DNA from: Valencia hispanica
Taxonomy: Eukaryota > Chordata > Actinopteri > Cyprinodontiformes > Valenciidae
DNA length: 64,000 bases
Direction: 5' to 3'
Assembly: GCA_963556495.2 (NCBI GenBank)
Contig: OY747702.1
Coordinates: 57,719,286 to 57,783,285 of the forward strand
Positions 45,470 to 55,707 of the stretch are shown one piece after another; the stretch's first letter is position 1, and each line of letters starts with the position of its first letter. A program made the position numbers and the translations under genes. Under the pieces are notes generated by a model that was not told the origin of the DNA, made no database searches, and worked only from the letters and a program-made list of their open reading frames with translations.

Positions 45470-45640
45470 GATCCATCCACCTTTCTATTGTCTATACTCA
45501 CTTGTCCTTGTAAGGTCATTGGGTGAGAGGCAGGGTACACCCTGGACTGATCACCAGTTCATCACAGGACAAACAACCATGCACCCACTCATACCTAAGG
45601 GCAATTTAGAGAGAGCAGCACAACCATCCCCTATAAAATG
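45470..45640 (-). mobile_element. tRNA-like SINE 3' half
   Basis: Reverse orientation of the SINE 3' body: GATCCATCCACC at the tail end, AGGCAGGGTACACCCTGGAC, TGATCACCAGTTCATCACAGG, ACAAACAACCATGCACCCAC and CATACCTAAGGGCAATTTAG. The last two blocks match 13835-13890 (reversed). The tRNA-like head is missing. Confidence 0.6.
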
Positions 45641-45649
45641 TCCCACCAG

Positions 45650-46735
45650 TCGACACTGGTATCGGGCTGCATTACTCAGTTTTTAACATCCTGCTCCTGC
45701 ACAGACCAATGGCAGTCAGCATTAATCCTATTTCTGGTGCCTCGGATGCCATTTTGATTTCTTGAGCCAGGGTTTTTTTGTCCTGGCCCGTCAGAACAGA
45801 TCTGATCTCTTTATATGACAGAGCAGCATGTACTGTCTTCTGGGGATGAGGAAGAATGAAGTTAGCAAAAACGGAAGTCTTGCTTTTCTGAGAACTCGGA
45901 TGCAATTAGAAATGCAGAAATTTGTACATTTCTGGTCTTTAAATACCTATGTATGTATTTTTGTCCTATTCCCTCATTTTTAATCTAACAATAAATAAAT
46001 TCTGAGATTAAATGGGAAGGAAAGATACATTATCTGTGTGACTGAGTCAGAGCTCCCTTTAAGGGTAATAATGAGATGGTCAATGTGTCAAAACAATCTT
46101 TTTTAAGTGTGACATTAGAATCCCTAAACTGACTTTGCTGAAGAAGTAGGTTTATCTTCACACATATATACTCAACAAATATGGATTTCTGCAAGGAGAA
46201 GGCAGTTACAGTTTCCATGCTGTTTTACAGAGCAGTCTGTACAAAAACTCCATGGCTCATCCTTCATCCCAGATGATCTGTTGTTGTGTATGGTTGTACC
46301 TTTGTTTAGGAATGCAGCTCAAAATCTGATTTGGCCAGCCAGTGTCTGGTTTGACATGTATTTGAGCTATCTATTCTTGAAGACACATTTCAGAGTGCCA
46401 CCCAATTTGCTGTCCAGTCTTTCTAAAAGGATTAAGTTTAAAACTAAAATGGTAAAAAAAGACTTGGAATGACTATCTGCAAACCTGACTGTCTGTTTTT
46501 TAGTAGAAATAAAGGTTGCAGCTGTCACTGAGCCAGGTTGTTGTTCTGTTTATAAGCTGGAGAAACATGTGCTCTATGTCTTGCCATTTCTTTTACAACT
46601 AGTCAAAAAAGATAATACCAGCAAACATTTATGCAAGAGAGTGTGGGAACACCATAATATGGACAGAACCTTGCAAGCATTTGTTGAACATTTTGTGTTT
46701 TGTTCCATGCTTTGCCTAACCGCTTTCCACAACAG
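45650..46735. other. No gene seen
   Basis: Short frames and no recognisable repeats. Confidence 0.4.
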
Positions 46736-46739
46736 CAAA

Positions 46740-46960
46740 AGCTGCAAGTTCCTCAGGATATGTCAACCAGCTTTGCACATCCAGAGAATGAAATCTTGCC
46801 CCATCCTTTGTAAAATAGAATGAATTCAGTCAGAATGGATGAAATGAGTCTGGAAAGATCAATGTCCAAATCCTGTCACAGATTCTCCATTGGATTTGGG
46901 TTGTACTTTGGCTAGGCCATTCTAACAGGCTTTGATAAAAACCAGCGATCTTCAACTCCA
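46740..46960 (-). pseudogene. Tc1-like transposase C-terminal remnant
   Basis: Reversed, this carries GAATGGCCTAGCCAAAGTAC (EWPSQS), then AATCCAATGGAGAATCTGTG (the NPxENLW glutamate motif) and, further on, TGTGCAAAGCTGGTTGACA, in the same order as in the Tc1 copies at 15760-15900 and 29130-29290. It is much diverged with many indels. It touches the 3' limit of LINE B copy 2. Confidence 0.6.
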
Positions 46961-46994
46961 GTCCTTGTGATCAGTAGTTCCTAGCTGTATTAAC

Positions 46995-48088
46995 TGAAGC
47001 TGTGTGCTGACTCTTGATCGTTCCTCCTTGGGTCCAAAAATAATCACTTCAGTTTTGTTTCTATTCAGCTGGAGAAAGTTATGGCACATCCATCCATTTA
47101 TTTGGTCAATGCATTGATTTAGGGTTTGAATGGGTTCAGAGTCACCTGGTGACATTGTAATGTAGAGCTGAGTGTCATCCGCGTAGTTATGGTAGCTAAT
47201 GTTATTGGTTCCTATAATCTTGCCTAGTGGGAGCATGAAGATATTAAATAAGAGGGGCCCCAGGATGGAGCCCTGGGGCACCCCACATGTGATTTCTATT
47301 CGTTCTGATGAAAAGTTTCCTATTGAAACATAGAAGTCCCTTTTCTAAGACTCGAACCAGCTAAGTAGTGTACCAGAGAGTCCGACCCAGCTCTCCAGTC
47401 GTTCCAATAAAATATCATGATCAACAGTGTCAAATGCTGCACTGAGGTCCAACAGAGCCAGCACTGTGGTTCTACCACAGTCTATATTTATGCGGATGTC
47501 ATTGAATACTTTGACGAGGGCAGTCTCGGTGCTGTGATGAGCACGGAAACCAGACTGAAAAACATCAAAACGGTTTGTCATCTTTATGAAGCCATTTAAC
47601 TGCTGAAACACCGCTTTTTCAATAATCTTACTGATGAATGGAAGATTAGAGCTTGGCCTGTAGTTCTGCATTAACGTGTTGTCCAGATTATTCTTTTTTA
47701 GCAGTGGTTTAATAACTGCTGTTTTTAAAGCCTGAGGGAAGACACCTGATAGCAGGGATGAGTTCACTATTTGAACAAGATCAGACCCAATAACAGGAAG
47801 AACTTTCTTTAGAAAAGCTGTGGGTAAGATAACAAGACAGCAGGAGGAGGAGCTTAATTGGATAATGAATTTTTCAAGGCTGTTCTGGTTTAATTCGTGG
47901 AATTCAGACATTTTCTCTACATTGTTGTTGATTGGGGATGGCACTGGTTGTGGGTTCGAAATTGAGGTACAGATTGACCGTCTAATTGTTAGAATCTTTT
48001 CAGTGAAAAAGCTGGCAAATTCATTGCAGGCCCTGGTAGAGTTTAGTTCAGGGGCTACTGTCACTAAAGGATTAGTTAGTCTTTCCAC
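46995..48088 (-). pseudogene. LINE B copy 2 reverse transcriptase
   Basis: The frame from 48088 to 47345 encodes LLSGVFPQALKTAVIKPLLK, NYRPSSNLPFISKIIEKAV, FQSGFRAHHSTETALVKV and LLDLSAAFDTVDHDILLERL (first catalytic Asp), ending at a stop after LLSWFES. The frame from 47281 resumes with [19 protein letters not shown] and [10 protein letters not shown] (catalytic Asp pair, about 47170-47200), then [20 protein letters not shown]. So fingers and palm are present with catalytic residues intact, but the frame is broken between them and the C-terminal third is missing. Confidence 0.8.
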
Positions 48089-48539
48089 TGTTGCAAATAG
48101 AGTCTGTGCATTATTAATGTTTCTGTTGATGATTTCAGAAAAGAACTATTCCCTAGCATCTTTTATAATTAGCTGATATCTATTCAGTCTCTCTTTTTAG
48201 ATTTCACAGTGAACCTGGAGTCGAGTTTTCCGCCATTTTCTCTCGGCTCGTCGACACTCTCTTTTTTCACTATGTACCAGTTTCTTGTCCACGGAGACTT
48301 CTTTCTACCTGAGACTACTTTCACTTTAGTTGGTGCAATGGAATCCATGATGTCTGAGATTTTCGCAAGGAAATTATCTACCAGCTTATTTACTGAGTTT
48401 GATTTGGGAGATGAGGGGGATGTGGTGGAAGGGTAAATACGTTTAGAGGTTTCTACTGAACTGTCCCCTAGAAAACGTTTTTTTATAGTGGTCTTACTGT
48501 GGCTGGATAATTTAGCAGAGATGGTACTTTCAAAGAAAA

Positions 48540-49140
48540 TACAGAAATGGTCAGATAATGCAATATTAATTACTGAGATGTTGGAAATATTTAAACCTTT
48601 ACTGATAATTAAGTCCAGAGTGTGTCCTTAATTGTGTGTTGGTTGTTTGACATGCTGGGTCAGGTCAAGTTGTGGAGAGTATCATCTAATGTTTTTGCTT
48701 GTCTATCTTGGGGGTTGTCGGTATGGATGTTAAAATCCCCCACAATGATTAGTTGGTCATAGTCGATACATATTACAGAAAGAAAGTCATTGAAATCATT
48801 AAAGAAGTTAGAGTTAAGTTTTGGTGGTTTATATAAACTTAGAAATAAAGCTTTGTTAGGCTCGTTTATCTGGGTGGCTAGGTATTCAAAAGAATCAAAC
48901 GTGCCCAGGGTTACCTTTTTAAAGTTCATTGAGTTGTGAAAAATGGTGGCTACACCTCCACCTCGTCTGTGTTTCCTGCTCTCGCTTAAGAAATTGTAAT
49001 TGCAGTTGTTTCGTTATTTTCATCTAACCAAGTTTCTGATAAAAAAAGGGCATGTAAATTATGCTCAGTGATGGAGTCATTGATAAGAAAAAACTTCCCG
49101 GATAGCGATCTAATGTTTAATGAAGCTAACTTTCAGTATT
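48540..49140 (-). pseudogene. LINE B copy 2 endonuclease, broken
   Basis: From about 49130 the minus strand encodes SLSGKFFLINDSITEHNLHA and LFLSETWLDEN (catalytic Glu). After a deletion, 48929-48660 encodes TFDSFEYLATQINEPNKALF and LIIVGDFNIHTDNPQDR (Asp/Asn). A stop follows, then GHTLDLIISKGLN and ALSDHFCIFFE (the SDH motif, kept here but lost in copy 1). The linker downstream is open only in pieces. Confidence 0.75.
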
Positions 49141-49751
49141 GTGATGATGGGCAGCTAAACCTTCTGACAGGTTTTCAATTTGAGATTTTGTTTAACATGA
49201 GAGCGTGTGGTTAACGGTTTATGTTTCCTGCTGCTGATAATCACTGGTATGCTAAGTTCAGGGGGGGGGGGCGAGTTCTGGGGGACAGTAGGGGTAGATT
49301 TACTGCCCGGTTCCCTCAATTATCAAGTATCTGTAATAATCAGTGGGGGGAAGCTCCAAGGCTTATTGACACTAGTCCCAGGGGTTTGGTGTAGTCTAAG
49401 TTTAGGTTAATTGTGTCCTAAATTTGATTTGCTCGTTCAGTCTGTCTGTAAAGTTTCTAAATGGAGACTCATTTGAGGTGGCTGAGTCACAGGAAGATAA
49501 AGACTTAATCTCTGATGGTTGTTTATCTGTTCGGTCCTGTGGTGTCATCATGATGTTTTTGTTCTCTGATATCCATGGGCGCCTCAAGGTCAGCTTTTGG
49601 AAGCAAGTGTTTTGCTTTCTGATTTTGATAAGGAAAAAATGTTTGCTGCTAAGAGCCTTACTCCGGCCTTGTTAAGATAACGTTGGCCTGCTTTAAACAG
49701 ATGATTAGCACTTCCAAATACTTTGAAATTATTAATAAATGTGAACGACTT

Positions 49752-50509
49752 CTAAGCTGATTGTTTCTTCAACCATTTATGGAGCATGCAGAGTCTGCTA
49801 AATCTTTCATCATTCCCTTCAGGGACTGGTCCGCTGATGAGGATGTTTACGTTAAGTCCATCAAGTCTCTGTAGGAGATCAGAAAAGTCTCTCTTCAGAA
49901 TCTCTGATTGTCTCATCGCGATATCTGCTGATCCAGCGTGAATGACGAGTTTTTCCAAAGTAGGATGTTGGTCCAAGATGTTCTGGATTCTTTCTGATAC
50001 TTCTCTCACTGTTTTTTTGTAGCAGCTACAAACTTTGGTGTTCTTGCTACAAAAAGCCTCAATTCCATTAATTGATCCATCTTGTATGATAACAATCTTT
50101 GCTGGGGGGGCTCTTACTTTGTTATGTGTCCGTTTGATGAGGCTGGGTCTCTCCTGGTGGCTTTGACTGGGGAACTCAAGGCTGCGAATCTGTTTTTCAG
50201 CGGGATTCCAGGTGGAGAAATATCTCTTGTTTCTGGCTGAAACCTCTTTTGTTTACTTTTTGCAGAAGCGGCAGGTCTGGGTTCAGAGCTTTCTCTGTGC
50301 TGGAGTTTCTTTTGTTTTTTCTTCCTCGGAGAACAGGCTGGGGTTGATGATTCCGTGCGTTTTATAGCTGGCCAGTCTTTATTAGAGTGCGGAGTTCTGC
50401 CAGTAAGACGTCTGTTTGCTGATGGAGATGTGTTGTCCTGTGTTTTCTCTGTGACACGGTTAGACCAATGTAACCCCGGGCTGATAGGCTGTTCCCTGTG
50501 TGTATTCAA
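49752..50509 (-). pseudogene. LINE B ORF1 with SGNH-esterase-like domain, frameshifted
   Basis: The first frame (50509-50114) begins MNTHREQPISPGLHWSNRV and is basic and Ser/Pro-rich, with PRKKKQKK (a nuclear-localisation-like cluster). A frameshift near the G-run at 50103-50109 leads to the second frame, ending at 49752: KIVIIQDGSINGIEAF, KLVIHAGSADIAMRQSEIL, NILISGPVPEGNDERFSRL and CMLHKWLKKQ. The H.G..D and SGP.P blocks are those of the lipase/esterase-like ORF1 of CR1/L2-type LINEs, thought to help RNP or membrane contacts. The usual nucleophile Ser region is poorly kept. Confidence 0.65.
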
Positions 50510-50589
50510 CCTAAAGCTGTGTCGTTTCCATAATCAGTGTGGAGATCAAAATTAATTTCCAAAAGTTGTTCAGACAGACTAAGGAACCA

Positions 50590-51600
50590 ACTCTCTCTCT
50601 CTAAACTTTTCAAGCAGGTCATGCAAACTCTTGGAATTGAACATGTTGTTTCAAGTGCTTACCGTCCTGAGTCTCAAGGAGCATTAGAGCGCTGGCACCA
50701 GACCTTCAAGGCAATGTTGCAAAAGTACTGCTTAAAAACTGGACAGGATTGGGATGAGGGTGTACCATTGATGGTGTTTGCGACACTTGAAGCTGAGCAA
50801 AAATCACTTGGGTTTAGCCCAAATTAACTAGTGTTTGGGCATTCTGTTAGGGGACCCCTGAAGCTGCTTAAAGAACAGTTTATGTCAACAGACTACTCAG
50901 TCAAAACTAATGTTTTGGGTTATGTTTCATAGTTCCGAGAGCATCTCCACAAGGATCAGTCAGTTGTAGCAGAAGCTCTCTCCTCCGCTCAGGAGAGGAT
51001 GAAGTGCTGTTATGATAAAAAAGCCATTCCTCGATCTTTTAATCCAGATGACAGGTTTTTGGTCCTTCTACCAACTTCTAGCTCTGCATTGCCTGCCAAT
51101 TTCTGTGGAGCATACCTGGTGGATAAGAGGGTAAATGACACTGATTATGTGATTAAAACACCAGACAGGAAGCATAAGATATGCCTGTGCCACCAGATAA
51201 AGATGGCCTTAAACTCGGTGTTGTAAGCTATCAAAGTGGCAGGATGCTCAATTCTGAGGTATCGTCAAAGCTGTCTACATATCTCTCTCATTTGACATGT
51301 GAACAGAGACAAGACATTAAATTGCTTATTGACTCTCATCCAAAACTTTTTGGTGACATATCTTCATGTAGTACTGTGGTAGAGCACGATATTGATGTTG
51401 GAAATGCAGTGCCTATTAAGCAGCATGCTTATTGTGTGAATATGACAAAAAGAGCACTGATGAAAAAGGAAGTGGACTATCTTCTGGAGCATGGCTTAGC
51501 TATACCAAGCTACAGTCGGTGGAGTTTTCCATGCTTGATTATACCAAAGTCAGATGGAACCCCTCGCTTCTGTACAGATTTCTGTTAGGTAAATGCCCAA
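50590..51600 (+). pseudogene. Gmr1-like Ty3/Gypsy pol fragment (integrase then reverse transcriptase)
   Basis: The integrase end comes first: KLFKQVMQTLGIEHVVSSAY, RPESQGALERWHQTFKAML (catalytic Glu region), a stop at 50826-50828, GHSVRGPLKLLKEQF, another stop near 50931, then SAQERMKCCYDKKAIPRSF and the GPY/F-like FCGAYLVDKRV. After a frameshift near 51225, the N-terminus of RT follows directly: DIKLLIDSHPKLFGDI, VEHDIDVGNAVPIKQHAY, LLEHGLAIPSYSRWSFPCLI and PKSDGTPRFCTDF, then a stop. Integrase upstream of RT is the order of Gmr1-type Ty3/Gypsy elements. LTRs, gag, protease and the RT catalytic core are absent. Confidence 0.8.
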
Positions 51601-51604
51601 AAAA

Positions 51605-51955
51605 ACTCAGCTCTCCCCTACAAAGTTCAGTCTGAATAAAACAACATTAAATTTAAAAAGTACAAAGGCATTTTAAGCCTGCACATCCCATCGTGTATGG
51701 CAGTCAAAATTGCTAGAAGGTCTTGAAGCACAGCTGCACAATTATTATATAGGGCTTGGCTGGTGATTGTCTTTAGCTTCTGCAAATGGCAACCAATCAG
51801 GTTGGAGAAGGAGAGCCTGGAACAGGACAAGGCATTAATTAACAAGAAAACTGACATCCATATTAGGGATGTAACAATAGAGAGCAGCAGTGTTGTTTTT
51901 TTTCACATTGTTTTGAATATCGGCCAAATATGTTATATTTTGTTCTCATCTGACT
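51605..51955. other. No gene seen
   Basis: AT-rich. ATTAGGGATGTAACAATAGA near 51862 resembles the start of a hAT-like MITE, but no partner end was found. Confidence 0.35.
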
Positions 51956-51959
51956 AGAG

Positions 51960-52395
51960 TACCTTTTATCTATGCTTACTGTGTCCCTTACATGGCTTGT
52001 GGCAAACTGCAAAAATAACTATCCTTTGGCCATCTTTTAACAATAGCTTTCTTCTTCCCATCACTCTTTCATAAAGGCCAGATCGGTATTTTGCATTAAA
52101 GTTGTCCTCTCTACTCCCAACTGAGGTGGGGACCTCTGCAGCTCCTCCAGAGTTACAATTTGCTACTCTCCTTGGCTGGCATGTCAGTTAAGGTGGATGA
52201 CCATGTTTTGGCTGGTTTGCACTGTTTTTAAATGTTTTTAAATTATGGATTGAAAAATAACACGACATGTTCAAAGCTTAAAAGGTTTCCATGCAATTTA
52301 ACACGGCTAATCAAATACACACAAGTGGAAACAGGTGCACTTTTCATTTATAAGGTAACCTCTGAGGGCAGTTGGTTGCACTAGACCACAGTGGT
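51960..52395 (-). pseudogene. Tc1-like transposase N-terminal remnant
   Basis: Reversed, it carries GGTCATCCACCTTAACTGAC (parallel to the GRPPKLT segment at 15170-15190), GCCAGCCAAGGAGAGTAGCA and GGAGGAGCTGCAGAGGTCC (the LDELQRS segment). Farther 5', CCAACTGCCCTCAGAGGTTA matches the upstream leader. Stops and indels are frequent. It is an old copy of a related Tc1 family, orientated opposite to the Gypsy fragment beside it. Confidence 0.55.
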
Positions 52396-52424
52396 CATGT
52401 CCAGTCCTCGACAGCTAATACTGT

Positions 52425-52447
52425 CCATCCATCCATCCATCCATCCA
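52425..52447. repeat. (ATCC)n tail of the Rex3-like element
   Basis: About six CATC/ATCC units directly after the left target duplication, followed by TTTTCTTCCGCTTATCCGG, the conserved 3' UTR end in reverse. The SINE at 13667-13927 ends with the same repeat in the forward sense. Confidence 0.85.
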
Positions 52448-52458
52448 TTTTCTTCCGC

Positions 52459-54223
52459 TTATCCGGGGTTGGGTTGCCGGGGCAGCAGCCTAAGCAAAGA
52501 GACCCAGACTTCCCTCTCCCCAGCCACTTGTTCCAGTTCCTCGGGAGGAACCCCAAGGCGCTTCCAGGCCAGCCGAGAAACATAGTCCCTCCAGCGTGTC
52601 CTGGGCCTTCCCCTGGGCCTCCTCCCGGTGAGACGTGCCTGAAACACCTCACCAGGGAGGCGTCCAGGAGGCATCCTGACCAGATGCCCCAGCCACCTCA
52701 ACTGACTCCTCTCGATGTGGAGAAGCAGCGGCTCTACTCTGAGCCCCCTCCGGATGACTGAGCTTCTCACCCTATCTCTAAGGGAGAGCCCAGACACTCT
52801 GCGGAGGAAACTCATTTCAGCCGCTTGTATCCGTGATCTCGTTCTTTCGGTCACCACCCAGAGTTCGTGACCATAGATGAGGGTAGGAACGTAGATCGAC
52901 CGGTAAATCGAGAGCTTCGCCTTTTGGCTCAGCTCTCTCTTCACCACGACAGACCGGTAGAGCGCCCGCATAACTGCAGATGCCCCACCAATCCGTCTAT
53001 CGATCTCCCGCTCCATTTTTCCCTCATTCGTGAACAAGACCCCCAGATACTTAAACTCCTCCACTTGGGGAAGGACCCCATCCCCGACCCGGAGGAGGCA
53101 CCCCACCCTTTTCCGGCTCAAGACCATGGCCTCGGATTTGGAGGTGCTGATTCTCATCCCAGCCGCTTCACACTCGGCTGCGAACAGCTCCAGCGAAAGC
53201 TGTAGATCACGCTCCTATGAAGCCAACAGGACCACATCATCTGCAAAAAGCAGAGACCCGATCCTGAGGCCACCAAAATTGATCCCCTCAACGCCTTGGC
53301 TGCGCCTAGAGATCCTGTCCATAAAAGTTAGGAACAGGATCGGAGACAAAGGGCAACCTTGGCGGTGACAAAGGGCAACCTTGGCGGAAACAAGCCCGTC
53401 TTACTGCCGGCAATGCGAACCAAACTCTGGCACCGGTCGTACAGGGACCTAACAGCCCGTATCAAGGGGCCCGGTACCCCATACTCCCGGAGCACCCCCC
53501 ACAGGGCCCCCCGAGGGACACGGTCGAACGCCTTCTCCAAGTCCACAAAACACATGTAGACCGGTTGGGCGAACTCCCACGCACCCTCCAGGACCCTGCT
53601 GGGGGTGTAGAGCTGGTCCAGTGTTCCACGGCCAGGACGAAAACCGCATTGTTCCTCCTGGATCCGAGGTTCGACTATCCGTCGGACCCTCCTCTCCAGA
53701 ACCCCTGAATAGACCGTACCAGGGAGGCTCAGAAGTGTGATCCCCCTGTAGTTGGAACACACCCTGTGGTCCCCCTTTTTAAACAGGGGGACCACCACCC
53801 CGATCTGCCAATCCAAGGGAACTGCCCCCGATGTCCACGCAATATTGCAGAGCCGCGTTAACCAACACAGCCCCACAACATCCAGAGCCTTGAGGAACTC
53901 CGGTCGAATCTCATCCACTCCCGGAGCCTTGCCACCGAGGAGCTTTTTAACGACCTCGGTGACCTCAGCACCAGAGATTGGAGAGCCCGACCCCAAGTCC
54001 CCAAACCCTGCTTCCAGATTGGAAGGCGTGCTGGTGGGATTGAGGAGGTCTTCGAAGTATTCCATCCACCGACCCAAAACGTCCCGCGTCGAGGTCACCA
54101 TCCCCACTGTAAACAGTGTTGGTGGCAGACCGCTTTCCCCACCTGAGACGCCAGATGGTGGACCAGAATCACTTCGAAGCCGTACGGAAGTCGTTTTCCA
54201 TGGACTCTATAAAAAACTCCTCC
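52459..54223 (-). pseudogene. Rex3-like reverse transcriptase, frameshifted
   Basis: From 54107 the frame encodes VVKKLLGGKAPGVDEIRPEF, PLFKKGDHRVCSNYRGITLL, CGFRPGRGTLDQLYTPSRVL and MCFVDLEKAFDRVPRGALW (first catalytic Asp). It is lost near 53350, where a 22-bp segment is tandemly duplicated (about 53343-53386). FADDVVLLA, the catalytic pair, sits in another frame at 53221-53247. The frame from 53157 gives STSKSEAMVLSRKRVGC, FKYLGVLFTNEGKMEREIDR, YGHELWVVTERTRSRIQAA and SLRDRVRSSVIRRGL, to a stop near 52459. All RT motifs are present, split over three frames. Confidence 0.85.
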
Positions 54224-54539
54224 TACGCCCGAGTTTTTGCCTCAGCAACCATCCGAGCCGCATCCCGCTTGGCCTGTCGGTACCTATCAGCTGCTTCAGG
54301 GGTCCCACAAGCCAAAAAGACCTGGTAGGACTCCTTCTTCAGCCTGACAGCATCCCTTACCGCCGGTGTCCACCAGCGGGTTCGGGGGTTGCCGCCACGA
54401 CAGGCACCGACCACCTTGCGGCCACAGCTTCGGTCAGCCGCCTGACCGAAGCTGACGGGCTGACAGGAGACTCTGCCAGACGTTCCCAGCAGACCCTCAC
54501 AACACGTTTGGGCCTTCCAGGTCTGTCCGGCGTCCTCCC

Positions 54540-55576
54540 CTACCATCTGAGCCGACTCACCACCAGGTAGTGGTCAGTGGACAACTCTGCCCCTCTCTTC
54601 ACCCGAGTGTCCAAAACATGCGGCCGCAGATCAGATGAGACGACAACCAAGTCGATCATTGAGCTGCGGCCTAAGGTGTCCTGGTGCCAAGTGCACATAT
54701 GGACACCTTTATGCTTGAACATGGTGTTTGTTATGGACAATCCATGACGAGCACAGAAGTCCAATAACAAGACACCACTCGGGTTTAGATCGGGGGGGCC
54801 ATTCCGCCCAACCACACCCCTCCAGGTCTCACTGTCATTGCCCACGTGAGCGTTGAAGTCCCCCAGCAGAACAAGGGAGTCCCCAGGAGGAGCACTCTCC
54901 AGCACCCCCTCCAAAGACTCCAAGAAGGGTGGGTAATCTAATCTGCTGTTTGGCGCGTAAGCACAAACAACAGTCAGGACCCGTCCCCCCACCCGAAGGC
55001 GGAGGGAGGCTACCCTCTCGTTCACAGGGGTAAACCCCAACGTACAGGCGCCGAGATGGGGGGCAACAAGTTTGCCCACCTCTCAGCGGCGGCAACCCCA
55101 GAGTGGAAGAGAGTCCAACCCCTCTCGAGGAGACGGGTTCCAGAGCCAGAGCCGTGCGCCGAGGTGAGTCCGACGATGTCCAGTCGGAACCTCTCAACCT
55201 CGCACACCAGCTCCGGCTCCTTCCCCACCAGAGAGGTGACGTTCCAGGTCCCGAGAGCCAGCTTCTGCAGCCGAGGATCGGACCGCCAAGGTCCCCGCCT
55301 TTGGCCGCCGCCCATCCTGCACAGCACCCGACCCCTATGGCCCCTCCCACAGGTGGTGAGCTCATGGGAAGGGGGGCCCATGTTACCTCTTCGGGCTAAG
55401 CCCGACCGGGCCCCATGGTTAAAGGCCCGGCCACCAGGCGCTTGCCAACGTGCCCCACCTCCAGGCCTCGCTCCAGAGGGGGGCCCCGGTGACCCGCGTC
55501 CGGGCGAGGGAACACTGAGTCCATCTGTCGTTTTGATCATAGGGGCCTTTTGGCTGCACTTTGTCTGATCCCTCAC
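54540..55576 (-). pseudogene. Rex3-like endonuclease, frameshifted
   Basis: The 55576-55022 frame holds a Gly/Pro/Arg-rich leader, then LALGTWNVTSLVGKEPELV (the N-terminal Asn motif) and LDIVGLTSAHGSGSGT, where the usual E-T-R/W glutamate motif seems altered to SAHG. A frameshift near 55080 moves to the 55079-54540 frame: [26 protein letters not shown] (Asp/Asn), STIDL-like [14 protein letters not shown] and [13 protein letters not shown] (terminal Asp-His). The linker up to the RT includes WWTPAVRDAVRLKKESY (54420-54330). The enzyme would nick DNA for target-primed insertion in active relatives. Confidence 0.8.
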
Positions 55577-55707
55577 CTAGAACCAAATTGCCATGGGTGA
55601 CCCTACCAGGAGCAAAAGCCCCCGACAACATAGCTCCTAGGATCATTGGGACACTCAAACCCCCCCACCACGATAAGGTGGCAGCCCAGGGAGGTAGCTA
55701 ATACTGT

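Larger units (their letters stand above)
46995..50560 (-). mobile_element. LINE family B copy 2 (Rex1/L2/CR1-type), nearly complete coding region
   Basis: The longest family B copy: ORF1 (50509-49752), EN (about 49130-48540) and RT (48088-46995) on the minus strand. The 3' part of ORF2 and the 3' UTR are missing, ending near 46995. It matches the pieces of copy 1 (22930-30340) throughout, which makes it a good template for judging insertions there. Motifs VGDFNIHTDN, LLDLSAAFDTVDHDILL and [10 protein letters not shown] are intact, but frameshifts and stops break every ORF. Confidence 0.8.
52425..55695 (-). mobile_element. Rex3-like RTE LINE, nearly full length
   Basis: A minus-strand 3.27-kb element flanked by perfect 12-bp duplications AGCTAATACTGT (52413-52424 and 55696-55707). 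The 3' tail is a run of ATCC/GGAT units (52425-52447), typical of Rex3. One long coding region gives EN (55576-54540), a linker and RT (54223-52459). The length fits full-length RTE elements (about 3.2-3.3 kb). GC content is far above its AT-rich surroundings. Several frameshifts break the ORF, so it is inactive, but the intact duplications and full length point to relatively recent arrival. Confidence 0.9.

Noticed and set aside
53752..54570. 272-residue open frame on the plus strand
   Set aside because: It lies opposite the Rex3-like RT/linker. The GC-rich LINE leaves few stops on either strand, and it shows no domain.
55056..55568. 170-residue plus-strand frame
   Set aside because: Antisense shadow of the Rex3-like endonuclease.
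52425..55695. GC-rich 3.3-kb island as a CpG island or horizontally acquired segment
   Set aside because: Explained completely by the Rex3-like LINE with its target duplications.
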